Part shown: positions 16,273 to 24,100 of the stretch, piece after piece
How the letters are laid out: every line of letters begins with the position of its first letter
Numbering within the stretch: position 1 is the stretch's first letter
NCBI GenBank assembly: GCA_024103385.1
Contig: JAGFIT010000018.1
Span: 1-50,313 of the forward strand
Source of the DNA: Vicingus serpentipes
Lineage (GTDB): Bacteria; Bacteroidota; Bacteroidia; Flavobacteriales_E; Vicingaceae
Length of the DNA: 50,313 nucleotides
Direction of reading: 5' to 3'
Program-made: the position numbers and the translations under genes
The notes under the pieces: model-generated
What the model was told of the DNA's origin: nothing
Seen by the model: only the letters and a program-made list of their open reading frames with translations
The model's database searches: none

Positions 16273-16989
16273 ATGTTAAAATCTAATGCTAGAGATGCTA
16301 ATTGTGAGAGTTGTCAGACCTCTGGTTGTTTCATTAAACAGCATTGTGCAGATAAATACATTACATTATTGAATAATTTAAAAGAAACATCCACATATAG
16401 AAAAGACCAATACATCGCCTTTGAGGGATACCCAGTATTAGGATTGTTCTTTATTCAGTCAGGAAAGGCCAAAGTAGTTTCGTCAGGGTTAAATGGGAAA
16501 ACACAGGTTGTTCGATTAACTAAATCAGGAGATATTATTGGGCATAGAGGATATGGAGGAGAAAAATATCCAATAAGTGCCGTAGCAATAGAGGAGTCTA
16601 TTGTCTGTTTTGTTGATAATGATACTATACATCAAGCTTTTATGGACAATCCAAGGTTAACCTTTGAGTTGATGATGTATTACTCTAGAGAGTTAAGAAA
16701 ATCAGAAGCTAAAATTAAAAATCAGGCACAAATGAATGTAAGGGAAAAAGTAGCAGATGCCTTAATTTCCTGTAATTCTTTCTTTAATAATAAAAACGAC
16801 TCTTCATTTTTAATTCAGTTAAATCGACAAGATATTGCAGATTTAGCGGGTATAAATACGGAGCAATTATCTAGAATTTTATCTGAATTTAAAAAAGATG
16901 AAATTATTACTATTTCTAAAGATGGGATATCCATCAATGATTTATCTTTTTTTCAAAAAATTGTTTCTCCTTTCGGATCTGTAGAATAA
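16273..16989 (+). CDS. FNR-type transcriptional regulator with candidate Fe-S cysteines
   Basis: 238 residues. The N-terminus carries Cys11, Cys14, Cys19 and Cys25 (CESCQTSGC, then HC), and a further Cys112 in SIVCFVDND aligns with E. coli FNR Cys122 (SMVCEIPFE). Together these could hold an oxygen-sensitive [4Fe-4S] cluster. A cyclic-nucleotide-binding-like beta roll (about 40-125), a dimer helix (about 130-155) and a winged HTH (about 175-230) follow. The recognition helix reads TEQLSRIL, keeping the E-x-x-S-R residues with which FNR reads TTGAT. It heads the nitrate locus, whose promoters carry ATGAT-N4-ATCAT boxes. It is probably the activator of the locus under oxygen limitation. Confidence 0.85.
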   Translation: MLKSNARDANCESCQTSGCFIKQHCADKYITLLNNLKETSTYRKDQYIAFEGYPVLGLFFIQSGKAKVVSSGLNGKTQVVRLTKSGDIIGHRGYGGEKYPISAVAIEESIVCFVDNDTIHQAFMDNPRLTFELMMYYSRELRKSEAKIKNQAQMNVREKVADALISCNSFFNNKNDSSFLIQLNRQDIADLAGINTEQLSRILSEFKKDEIITISKDGISINDLSFFQKIVSPFGSVE

Positions 16990-17029
16990 TTTCGGTGGGC
17001 TCTTATTAAATAGGGTTGTTTATTCTTTT

Positions 17030-17043
17030 ATGATTTAAATCAT
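17030..17043. promoter_or_regulatory. Distal FNR-like box of narK1
   Basis: ATGATTTAAATCAT, a perfect palindrome, centred 44 bp upstream of the second box of the same promoter. Confidence 0.7.
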
Positions 17044-17073
17044 ATTTATTCTTGTTAAATAACAATTCCAATT

Positions 17074-17117
17074 CTGACACTTGTCAGGAAAGTAGCTGTT
17101 CCTTTACTTTAATATTG
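17074..17117 (+). promoter_or_regulatory. Proximal Crp/Fnr box and -7 element of narK1
   Basis: CTGACACTTGTCAG (17074-17087, TGAC-N4-GTCA type) is centred 29.5 bp before TAATATTG (17110-17117), a one-mismatch -7 element. The leader to the ATG at 17154 is about 33 bases. Confidence 0.6.
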
Positions 17118-17153
17118 TAGTATTAATTTATATAAAAACGAAACTATAATATT

Positions 17154-18722
17154 ATGGCAGAAATAGTAGATGATGGGAAATTCAGGTTATTTGATTTTTC
17201 CAAAGAAGAAATAAGAATACTGCACCTTACATGGGTGGCATTCTTTCTAACATTTTTTGTCTGGTTTAACTTTGCACCAATGGCAAGTACTATGTTGGAG
17301 AATTTAGATTTTTTAACTCCTAAGCATATAAAAACCTTACTAATATGTAACGTAGCACTAACTATTCCTGGAAGGGTTATAATAGGCGCTATGGTAGATA
17401 AATTTGGGCCGAAAAAAGTATTTGCTATCCTGATGGTCGTAATGGCTGTGCCTGGTTTATTCTTTGCCTTTGGTACCACTTTTATTCAATTAGTAGTATC
17501 TAGGTTATTTTTATCGGTGATTGGTGCTGGCTTTGTGATTGGTATTAGAATGACAGGGCAATGGTTTCCTCCAAAGCATATTGGTACTGCTGAAGGTTTT
17601 TATGCAGGATGGGGTAATTTTGGTTCTGCGGCAGCAGCGGGTTTAATTCCTTTTATTGCTTTTAATGTATTTGGAGGTGATGATGGATGGAGATGGTCAC
17701 TAGCTACTAGCTCTATTTTATGTGCTGTATATGGAGTTATTTATTTCATATTTGCGAGGGATTTGCCTAAAGAAGGAGCAACAGAAGATTATCACTTCGT
17801 TGCTGCTAAGAAGATGGGTGCTATGCCAGTTTCCAGTTATAAAGATTTAATTCAATACATAGTGTGGTCGTTTCCATTGTATGGTGCTTTAGGAGTATTG
17901 GCTTGGAAGTTAGGTGGAATGGAAGTGGATGGGGTTCCGATGATTTCAGCTACAGTAGTTAACGTGATTTATGTGGTACTTGGATTATGGTATTTATATA
18001 CAGTATATGGCATTATAAAAGAAAATTTACCAGCTTTAAAGAAAGGCATCCCTGAAGAAGAAAAGTATTCTTGGAGTAGTGTTGCGGCATTAAATAGTAC
18101 TTATTTTGCCAATTTTGGTGCAGAGTTAGCAGTGGTATCTATGCTTCCGATGTTTTTCTTGACCGTTTTTGAGCCCTTAAAGAATGATGCTGGAGAATCA
18201 ATTATGACGGTTACATTGGCTGGTTTGGTTGCGGGTTCATTTGCCTTTATAAATTTGATAGCTCGTCCTTTGGGAGGCTATTTGTCTGATAAAATGAATA
18301 GCCGTAAGAATACCATGTTAATATATATGATAGGTATTACTATTGGTTTCTTTTTGATGGCACTTATTCCTAAATATGGAGAAGTGATAGATGGTGTACA
18401 AACATTGTTGCCACAGTTTGATGGTATATGGTGGTTGGTAGTTGCTGTTGTAATTACAATGGCAGCTTCCATGTTTGTTCAGGGGGCAGAGGGAGCAACC
18501 TTTGCTTTTGTTCCACTTATTAATCATAAAATACAAGGTAAAATTGCAGGTATGGCAGGTGCTTATGGTAATGTAGGGGCTGTAATTTATTTAACTATAT
18601 TTTCCTTCGTAGATGGTAAAACCTTCTTTTATATTGTAGCAGCCGGAGCATTAATAAGTTGCTTATTCTGTTGGTATATGTTGGAAGAGCCAAAAGCTGG
18701 AAAAGAAGGACATGGACATTAA
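17154..18722 (+). CDS. narK: NarK-type nitrate/nitrite transporter (first copy)
   Basis: 522 residues, MFS fold with about 12 helices. The nitrate-signature glycine motif AGWGNFGSAAAAG lies in TM5 and its counterpart AGAYGNVGAVIYLT in TM11. The substrate arginines of NarK correspond to Arg in IRMTGQWFP and Arg in IARPLGGYLSD. The protein should sit in the inner membrane and bring in nitrate, by proton symport or nitrite exchange. A long hydrophilic loop (about 200-225) separates the halves. It is transcribed from its own promoter with two Crp/Fnr boxes. The second narK follows after 94 bp with a separate promoter; pairs of unlike NarK proteins are known from denitrifiers. Confidence 0.9.
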   Translation: MAEIVDDGKFRLFDFSKEEIRILHLTWVAFFLTFFVWFNFAPMASTMLENLDFLTPKHIKTLLICNVALTIPGRVIIGAMVDKFGPKKVFAILMVVMAVPGLFFAFGTTFIQLVVSRLFLSVIGAGFVIGIRMTGQWFPPKHIGTAEGFYAGWGNFGSAAAAGLIPFIAFNVFGGDDGWRWSLATSSILCAVYGVIYFIFARDLPKEGATEDYHFVAAKKMGAMPVSSYKDLIQYIVWSFPLYGALGVLAWKLGGMEVDGVPMISATVVNVIYVVLGLWYLYTVYGIIKENLPALKKGIPEEEKYSWSSVAALNSTYFANFGAELAVVSMLPMFFLTVFEPLKNDAGESIMTVTLAGLVAGSFAFINLIARPLGGYLSDKMNSRKNTMLIYMIGITIGFFLMALIPKYGEVIDGVQTLLPQFDGIWWLVVAVVITMAASMFVQGAEGATFAFVPLINHKIQGKIAGMAGAYGNVGAVIYLTIFSFVDGKTFFYIVAAGALISCLFCWYMLEEPKAGKEGHGH

Positions 18723-18729
18723 TAGTAAT

Positions 18730-18773
18730 ATGATTTGTATCATACTAAATTGATGTTTGACGAATTACATTTG
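18730..18773 (+). promoter_or_regulatory. FNR-dependent promoter of narK2
   Basis: ATGATTTGTATCAT (18730-18743) is centred 29.5 bp before TACATTTG (18766-18773), a perfect -7 element. This is the clearest class II arrangement in the window. Confidence 0.75.
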
Positions 18774-18816
18774 ATTATAAATAATAAAGAGCAATACTAA
18801 CTAAAAATACAGCAAT

Positions 18817-20382
18817 ATGTCAGAAGTAAATATAAAAGAGTGGGATGTAGAAGACGAAGGTTTTTGGAAATCCACAGGAAAAAAAATAGCTACTAAAAAT
18901 TTATGGATATCAATTCCGGCACTTCTACTTGCTTTTGCAGTGTGGATTATGTGGGGGATGTTAGTAACCTACATGAAAGATTTTGGATTTACGTTTGGAA
19001 TGTTAGAAGGATTAACAGCTGGAACTCCAGAATATGAGGCCGCTTTGGCTAATGTAAATAATATGTACTATACTTTACCTGCAATTGCAGGTTTAGCAGG
19101 AGCTACATTGCGTTTACCCAACTCATTTTTAATCTCATTGGGTGGAGGTAGAAATGTAATTTTTGTTACTACAGCTTTACTATTGATTCCTGCTATTGGA
19201 GCTGGTATTGGTTTAAGTGATTTAAATACATCCTATGAATTCTTTGCTGTTATGGCTTTGTTATCTGGGTTTGGTGGAGGAAACTTCTCTTCTTCGATGA
19301 ATAATATTAGTTATTTCTATCCAAAGAAAATGCAAGGCTATGCTTTGGGGATGAACGCTGGTATTGGTAACTTAGGTGTTGCTACTATGCAAAAATTGAT
19401 TCCGTTAGTTGTGCCAATGGTAGTTTTTGCAGGAGCTGGTTCTGATATTACTTTAGAAGGAGTCAACTTTGCAGGAGTTCAAAATGCAGGATGGGTTTGG
19501 GTTCCTTTATTGGTTTTTTCTGTTGTAGCAGCATTTATAGGGATGAATAATGTGATTACCGGTACTCCAGAGTTACCAACTACAGCTCAAGGCGTAGGTA
19601 AAACTTTAATTATGGTTTTATTAGGTCTTATTGCTGCATCAGTAGGAGGATATTTGTTAATTGGTTTAAAAGTAAACATGTGGATAGTGCTTCCTATAGT
19701 TATCATATTAGCAGTAGTGTTAATGAAGTACGCAACTCCATCTGAAATTAGAGCTAACTTAAATAAACAATTTTCGATATTAAGTGATAAACATAATTGG
19801 ATTATGACTATTATTTATACGATGACTTTCGGTTCATTTATTGGCTATTCTGCAGCTTTTCCTAAATTATGTCAAGATATTTTTCCAACAGCAGATTATA
19901 GATTATGGGTGTTTCTTGGACCAGCTTTAGGAGCTTTGGTTCGTCCTGTAGGAGGAATTATCTCAGATAAGGTAAATAGTGGTGCAAAAGTTACGATGTG
20001 GAGTACCATATTTCAAATTATTGCGGCATTAGCAGTTGCTTACTTTGTTGTCCAAGCTAGAGGTTCTGAAGATTCATTGGAATATTGGTGGCCTTTCTTT
20101 GGTGCGTTTATGGTATTGTTTCTTACTACAGGTATTGGTAATGGTTCTACGTTTAGAAGTATCCCTTATATCTTTAGTAAAGAAAAAGCTGGTCCAGTTT
20201 TAGGTTGGACAGCAGCAATTGCAGCTTATGGAGCATTTATTATACCTAAAGTATTTGGTCAGCAAATTAAAGCGGGACATGCCGAATATGCTTTGTATGG
20301 TTTTGCAGTATATTATCTTATCTGTTTAATATTAAATTGGTGGTATTATCAAGGACCTAAAAGAGAATTTGATAATCCATAA
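18817..20382 (+). CDS. narK: NarK-type nitrate/nitrite transporter (second copy)
   Basis: 521 residues, about 12 MFS helices. Motifs are the glycine-rich nitrate signature GFGGGNFSSSMNNISYFYP, the TM5 stretch GMNAGIGNLGVATMQ, the arginine of LGALVRPVGGIISDK and the second-half motif TGIGNGSTFRSIPYIF. It differs much from the first copy (GNFSSS versus GNFGSA, and a different N-terminus of about 40 residues before TM1), so the two are not a recent duplication. One may favour nitrate uptake with protons and the other nitrate/nitrite exchange, as for NarK1/NarK2 of Paracoccus; which is which is not decidable here. It has its own FNR-type promoter and a terminator after the stop. Confidence 0.9.
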   Translation: MSEVNIKEWDVEDEGFWKSTGKKIATKNLWISIPALLLAFAVWIMWGMLVTYMKDFGFTFGMLEGLTAGTPEYEAALANVNNMYYTLPAIAGLAGATLRLPNSFLISLGGGRNVIFVTTALLLIPAIGAGIGLSDLNTSYEFFAVMALLSGFGGGNFSSSMNNISYFYPKKMQGYALGMNAGIGNLGVATMQKLIPLVVPMVVFAGAGSDITLEGVNFAGVQNAGWVWVPLLVFSVVAAFIGMNNVITGTPELPTTAQGVGKTLIMVLLGLIAASVGGYLLIGLKVNMWIVLPIVIILAVVLMKYATPSEIRANLNKQFSILSDKHNWIMTIIYTMTFGSFIGYSAAFPKLCQDIFPTADYRLWVFLGPALGALVRPVGGIISDKVNSGAKVTMWSTIFQIIAALAVAYFVVQARGSEDSLEYWWPFFGAFMVLFLTTGIGNGSTFRSIPYIFSKEKAGPVLGWTAAIAAYGAFIIPKVFGQQIKAGHAEYALYGFAVYYLICLILNWWYYQGPKREFDNP

Positions 20383-20433
20383 AATTAAAGGTTTAGGTTA
20401 TTGTTCTTTAGGAACATTAATTTAGTTAGGTGA

Positions 20434-20465
20434 AAAAAGGGTTATGAATTTCATAACCCTTTTTA
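20434..20465 (+). terminator. narK2 terminator
   Basis: GGGTTATGAA and TTCATAACCC form a 10-bp stem flanked by A and T runs. Confidence 0.85.
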
Positions 20466-20483
20466 GTTTGCAAGATTTACTTA

Positions 20484-20491
20484 TAACTTTG
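20484..20491 (+). promoter_or_regulatory. -7 promoter element of the CBS/DUF294 gene
   Basis: TAACTTTG matches TAnnTTTG, 28 bases before the ATG. No Crp/Fnr box is placed 29.5 bp upstream of it; that position is inside the narK2 terminator. Confidence 0.45.
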
Positions 20492-20519
20492 TATTATATG
20501 TTTAAATGCTATTTTTTTA

Positions 20520-22010
20520 ATGAACAATAAGCCTGCATATGAAAATAAATTATTAGCATTTACCGGAAAAGTAGGTGATTTAGCACACAATGAAATAAAG
20601 GTAGTTGATGTTGAATGTTCGCTTGCTCAAGCTGCTAAATTGCTTTCAAAACCCACTATTGATTACTTGGTGGTATTAAGAGGTATTATTCCTGTTGGAA
20701 TTTTAACCAAAGAACATTTTTCTAATTCGAATAAAGAGGAAGTCAAAAATTTGAGTGCTACAGTTAGTAGCATAATGAACACCCATTTGATTACGGTTCA
20801 AAAGAGCAAGGGGGTATTTGATACATTACTATTTATGCTAAAACATGATATTAGTTATTTATTGGTGATGGACAATAAAACCCCAATAGGAATTGTTACT
20901 CAGCAAGATTGGCTTTCGGTTCAGGTCAATTACCCTACTCAAATCATAAAAAAAATTAGAGAAGCGGAAAGTATTACTGAAATTGCTGCATTGCGAGTAG
21001 AAAGTAAAAAAGTAATTTGGGATACGTTTATCAAAGAAGAAAATGCAGTATCGTTAACCAATATTATCACTGTTGTAAATGATGCTATAGGAAAAAGGAT
21101 TCAGCGTTTAGCTGTTGCAGAAATGGAGATGAGGGGAAGAGGGCTTCCTCCTGCTAAATTTGCATGGATAGGGATGGGAAGTGAAGGTAGGAAAGCACAA
21201 ACAATTAGAACTGATCAAGACAATGGAATTATTTTTGAAAATGTTCCTGAGAAAGATTATGATAAAACAAAACAATGGTTTTTAGAGTATGCAGCAATTG
21301 TTGTTAATGGGTTAAATGAATGTGGTTACCCCTTGTGTGTAGGAAATATAATGGCTACTAACCCTGATTTGTGTGCCTCTATTAATAAGTGGAAGTCGCT
21401 TTTTGAATTTATTATTACAAAAGCTGATGCCAAACAATTATTGGAAGCTTCTATCTATTTTGATTTCAGATGTGTTTATGGAGAGGAGTATTTAGTAAAT
21501 GAGCTATGGGATTATTTATTTGAAAGAATGAAAATACATAATTTCTTTTTACGTCATCTTTCAGAAAATTTACTGGAAGCTAGCCGTCCTCCTATAAGAA
21601 AATGGAAATGGAGAGTCCCTGACTTTTTTAATGTAATACCTCCTCCTTTTGATATAAAGAGAGAAGGAACAGCTCCTCTGGATGCAGCAATAAGATTGTT
21701 AGCACTTCATAATGAAATAAAAGAAACAAGTACATTAAAGAGGTTACAAGCTATTTTAGAAAAAGGAAATATGTCTAAATTGTTGGCAGATAATGTTCAT
21801 GTGGCTTTTGATTTCATTTTAAAATTGAGGTTTAAGCTAGAGTTTACAATGGATACAGAAATAACGTCATTAGACCACACTGTTAATCCAAAAGAGTTAA
21901 ATCCAATGGAACTAAGAAAACTAAAAGATGCTTTAAGAACTATTTATGAATTGCAAGATTACGCTTTTAAAGAAGTTACTGAGATGAGCATTCCTTGGAG
22001 TATGAAATGA
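20520..22010 (+). CDS. CBS-domain / DUF294 nucleotidyltransferase-like protein
   Basis: 496 residues. Two CBS domains (about 18-135), which commonly bind adenine nucleotides, are followed by a DUF294 domain of the GlnD-like nucleotidyltransferase superfamily (about 155-300). It has GMGSEGRKAQTIRTDQDNGI, where the G-S and the two Asp of TDQDN form the expected catalytic set. A helical DUF294_C domain (about 340-490) carries ASRPPIRKWKWR. There is no membrane segment. In other bacteria such genes sit beside acetate permeases with a DnaQ-like exonuclease gene. Here the partner exonuclease gene also follows (101 bp) but the setting is nitrate respiration. Substrate unknown; a nucleotide-transfer or signalling role is inference. 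Confidence 0.85.
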   Translation: MNNKPAYENKLLAFTGKVGDLAHNEIKVVDVECSLAQAAKLLSKPTIDYLVVLRGIIPVGILTKEHFSNSNKEEVKNLSATVSSIMNTHLITVQKSKGVFDTLLFMLKHDISYLLVMDNKTPIGIVTQQDWLSVQVNYPTQIIKKIREAESITEIAALRVESKKVIWDTFIKEENAVSLTNIITVVNDAIGKRIQRLAVAEMEMRGRGLPPAKFAWIGMGSEGRKAQTIRTDQDNGIIFENVPEKDYDKTKQWFLEYAAIVVNGLNECGYPLCVGNIMATNPDLCASINKWKSLFEFIITKADAKQLLEASIYFDFRCVYGEEYLVNELWDYLFERMKIHNFFLRHLSENLLEASRPPIRKWKWRVPDFFNVIPPPFDIKREGTAPLDAAIRLLALHNEIKETSTLKRLQAILEKGNMSKLLADNVHVAFDFILKLRFKLEFTMDTEITSLDHTVNPKELNPMELRKLKDALRTIYELQDYAFKEVTEMSIPWSMK

Positions 22011-22111
22011 ATGAGATAATGCTATTAAGGAGTGAATATTAAAAAAATAAAAAAGAATTAAAGTTATAAACTTTCAACTTTATGACTTTACAAATTTGAT
22101 AACTTAGAAAT

Positions 22112-23956
22112 ATGAATACAAGACAAAAACATTGGTTCTTTTTTATAGTGACAGCAATTGGAGCAATTGCAGTGGTCAACTTAGCTATACTATTGATGTG
22201 GACAGACATGACTCAAGAAGAGAGGGAGTTTGGGAAACAAGTCTTTGGAAGAGTCGTTGTGTATGGAACATTAGCTATGATTGTTTTGTTTTTTATCAGT
22301 TCACAATTTATTCTTTATATTTTTAGAAATTATATTTCTCCTATTGAAACACTCACGGAAGAAACACGGTTAATTACCGTTGCTAATGCTAAATACAGGA
22401 TTAAACCAGTAGGAGCTTTAGAAACCCATAATTTAACCAGTGTTATTAATGAATTAGCAGACTCCTATATTTCCTTAAAAAAGGATGTAAAAAGTATAGT
22501 TACTGAATCTAAAGAGGGATTTCAAGAAGAAAAATTAAGACTTAAAACATTGATGGATGTAATTGATGATGGAGTAATTATTTGTAATCATGATGGTAGG
22601 ATATTAGAGTGCAATCATCAGGCATATGAAATTTTTAATTCTGTTGAACACAATGAGGTTGGCCGATTTTCAAGGCTAGGTGTGGGACGTTCTATTTTTA
22701 GTGTTTTCAATAGGGCGCCTATAGTTTATGCTATAGAGAAATTAATCAATAGCCCATCAAGAGACTATAAAACCTATAGTTTTATTACAACCCGTTACAA
22801 GGTACAGTATTTAAATGTGAATGTAGCTTTGGTATTAAACAGTCAAAATACTAACTCAACTTCTGGTTATGTGATTACATTTAATGATATCACAAATGAT
22901 GTTAAAGAAAACAAAATAGAAAAATTTAATGATCAACCTATTATTATAGACGAGATTACTTCCATTGTTAATATGAGAACAAACAACCAACTTCATTTTA
23001 TAACAGAAACGGGAATATGGTTAACATTTAAAAATCATTTCTTGCTCTATTTTTTAGAGGAGTTGGCTATTTATTTAAAAGATTTAGGGGTTAAAACGAT
23101 TAGTATAGGGTTGTCAGAAAAGGGTAAGTTACAAATTCACTGGAAAGGTGAAAAGTTTCATTTTCAATCAAGTAAAAAAGAATTTAACGAACTCATTGTT
23201 CAACAAAGTAGTGATAGAGGGCAATTTAATGTAGAGTTGAACATAGATGCTTACAGACAACACAACGAATTAATAATAAATAACCCGATAGCATCAAGAC
23301 CATTGTTTTATGATGCAGGATTGTTTGATGATCAAAAGCAAAGTAGAAAGATGGATGATATGTTGTTGAAGGATTTAACTTTTGTGGTGTTTGATACTGA
23401 AACCACGGGTTTAGACCCTTCGGGTGGGGATGAGATTATCTCTATAGCAGGGGTTAGGGTGCATGAAGGAAAAATTAGTAATGAAGAGATTTTTGATGAG
23501 TTGGTTAATCCACAAAGAAGTATTCCGTTGCTCTCGTTAGAAATTCATGAAATTTATCCAGAAATGTTGGATGGAAAACTAACAATTGATAAGGTATTAC
23601 CGATGTTTCATGAGTTTGCTGATAATGCTGTTTTAGTAGCGCATAACGCTGCGTTTGATATGCGATTTCTACATTTAAAAGAGAAAGTTTCGGGGGTTGA
23701 GTTTAATCATCCAGTATTGGATACTTTATTGCTTTCAGCTATTTGTCATCCTAAGCAGGAGTTACATAATTTAGAAGATATAGCCGTAAAATGTGGAGTA
23801 GAAATTATTGGTCGTCATACAGCATTAGGTGATGCCTTTGTTACTGCAGAAGTTTTACTGAAGCTTATTCCAATATTAGAAGCTAATGGGATAAAAACAC
23901 TAGGAGAAGCTCGTGAAGCAGCTCGAAAAACAGAGTTTTCTAAACTTAAATTTTAG
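22112..23956 (+). CDS. Membrane PAS-sensor fused to a DnaQ-like 3'-5' exonuclease
   Basis: 614 residues. Two N-terminal membrane helices (about 10-32 and 50-73) are followed by a HAMP-like linker (YISPIETLTEETRLI), a coiled coil (about 120-145), a PAS domain (about 146-260, VIDDGVIICNHDGRILECN) and a region resembling a degenerate kinase ATPase core (about 265-415). The last 190 residues are a DEDDh exonuclease: ExoI VVFDTETTGLDP, ExoII HNAAFDMRFL and ExoIII HTALGDAFVTAEVL, with all acidic residues and the His present. The enzyme would act at the inner face of the membrane on a nucleic acid or nucleotide under control of the PAS sensor. It is paired with the CBS/DUF294 gene and is followed by a 52-bp perfect palindrome. 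Confidence 0.85.
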   Translation: MNTRQKHWFFFIVTAIGAIAVVNLAILLMWTDMTQEEREFGKQVFGRVVVYGTLAMIVLFFISSQFILYIFRNYISPIETLTEETRLITVANAKYRIKPVGALETHNLTSVINELADSYISLKKDVKSIVTESKEGFQEEKLRLKTLMDVIDDGVIICNHDGRILECNHQAYEIFNSVEHNEVGRFSRLGVGRSIFSVFNRAPIVYAIEKLINSPSRDYKTYSFITTRYKVQYLNVNVALVLNSQNTNSTSGYVITFNDITNDVKENKIEKFNDQPIIIDEITSIVNMRTNNQLHFITETGIWLTFKNHFLLYFLEELAIYLKDLGVKTISIGLSEKGKLQIHWKGEKFHFQSSKKEFNELIVQQSSDRGQFNVELNIDAYRQHNELIINNPIASRPLFYDAGLFDDQKQSRKMDDMLLKDLTFVVFDTETTGLDPSGGDEIISIAGVRVHEGKISNEEIFDELVNPQRSIPLLSLEIHEIYPEMLDGKLTIDKVLPMFHEFADNAVLVAHNAAFDMRFLHLKEKVSGVEFNHPVLDTLLLSAICHPKQELHNLEDIAVKCGVEIIGRHTALGDAFVTAEVLLKLIPILEANGIKTLGEAREAARKTEFSKLKF

Positions 23957-23966
23957 CAATTTGAGA

Positions 23967-24018
23967 TTTTATAGCATTAAAAAATATGATGTACATCATA
24001 TTTTTTAATGCTATAAAA
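23967..24018. promoter_or_regulatory. 52-bp perfect palindrome with FNR-like core
   Basis: Every base from 23967 pairs with its partner to 24018 around a TGTACA centre. The core ATGATGTACATCAT (23986-23999) matches the FNR-like box; the arms (TTTTATAGCATTAAAAAAT) can fold as a bidirectional terminator for the exonuclease gene. It is both the end of one unit and the distal box of the porin promoter, 44 bp from the proximal box. Confidence 0.8.
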
Positions 24019-24029
24019 CAATTTTGGCA

Positions 24030-24073
24030 TTGACTCTTCTCATGTTTAACCTCTTTTTCTCTTTTTACTTTTA
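24030..24073 (+). promoter_or_regulatory. Proximal Crp/Fnr-like box and -7 element of the porin gene
   Basis: TTGACTCTTCTCAT (24030-24043) is a weak TGAC-type box centred 29.5 bp before TACTTTTA (24066-24073), and 44 bp after the palindrome core. The geometry equals that of narK1. Confidence 0.5.
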
Positions 24074-24100
24074 CAGATAATTAATTGATATTAATGTAAA

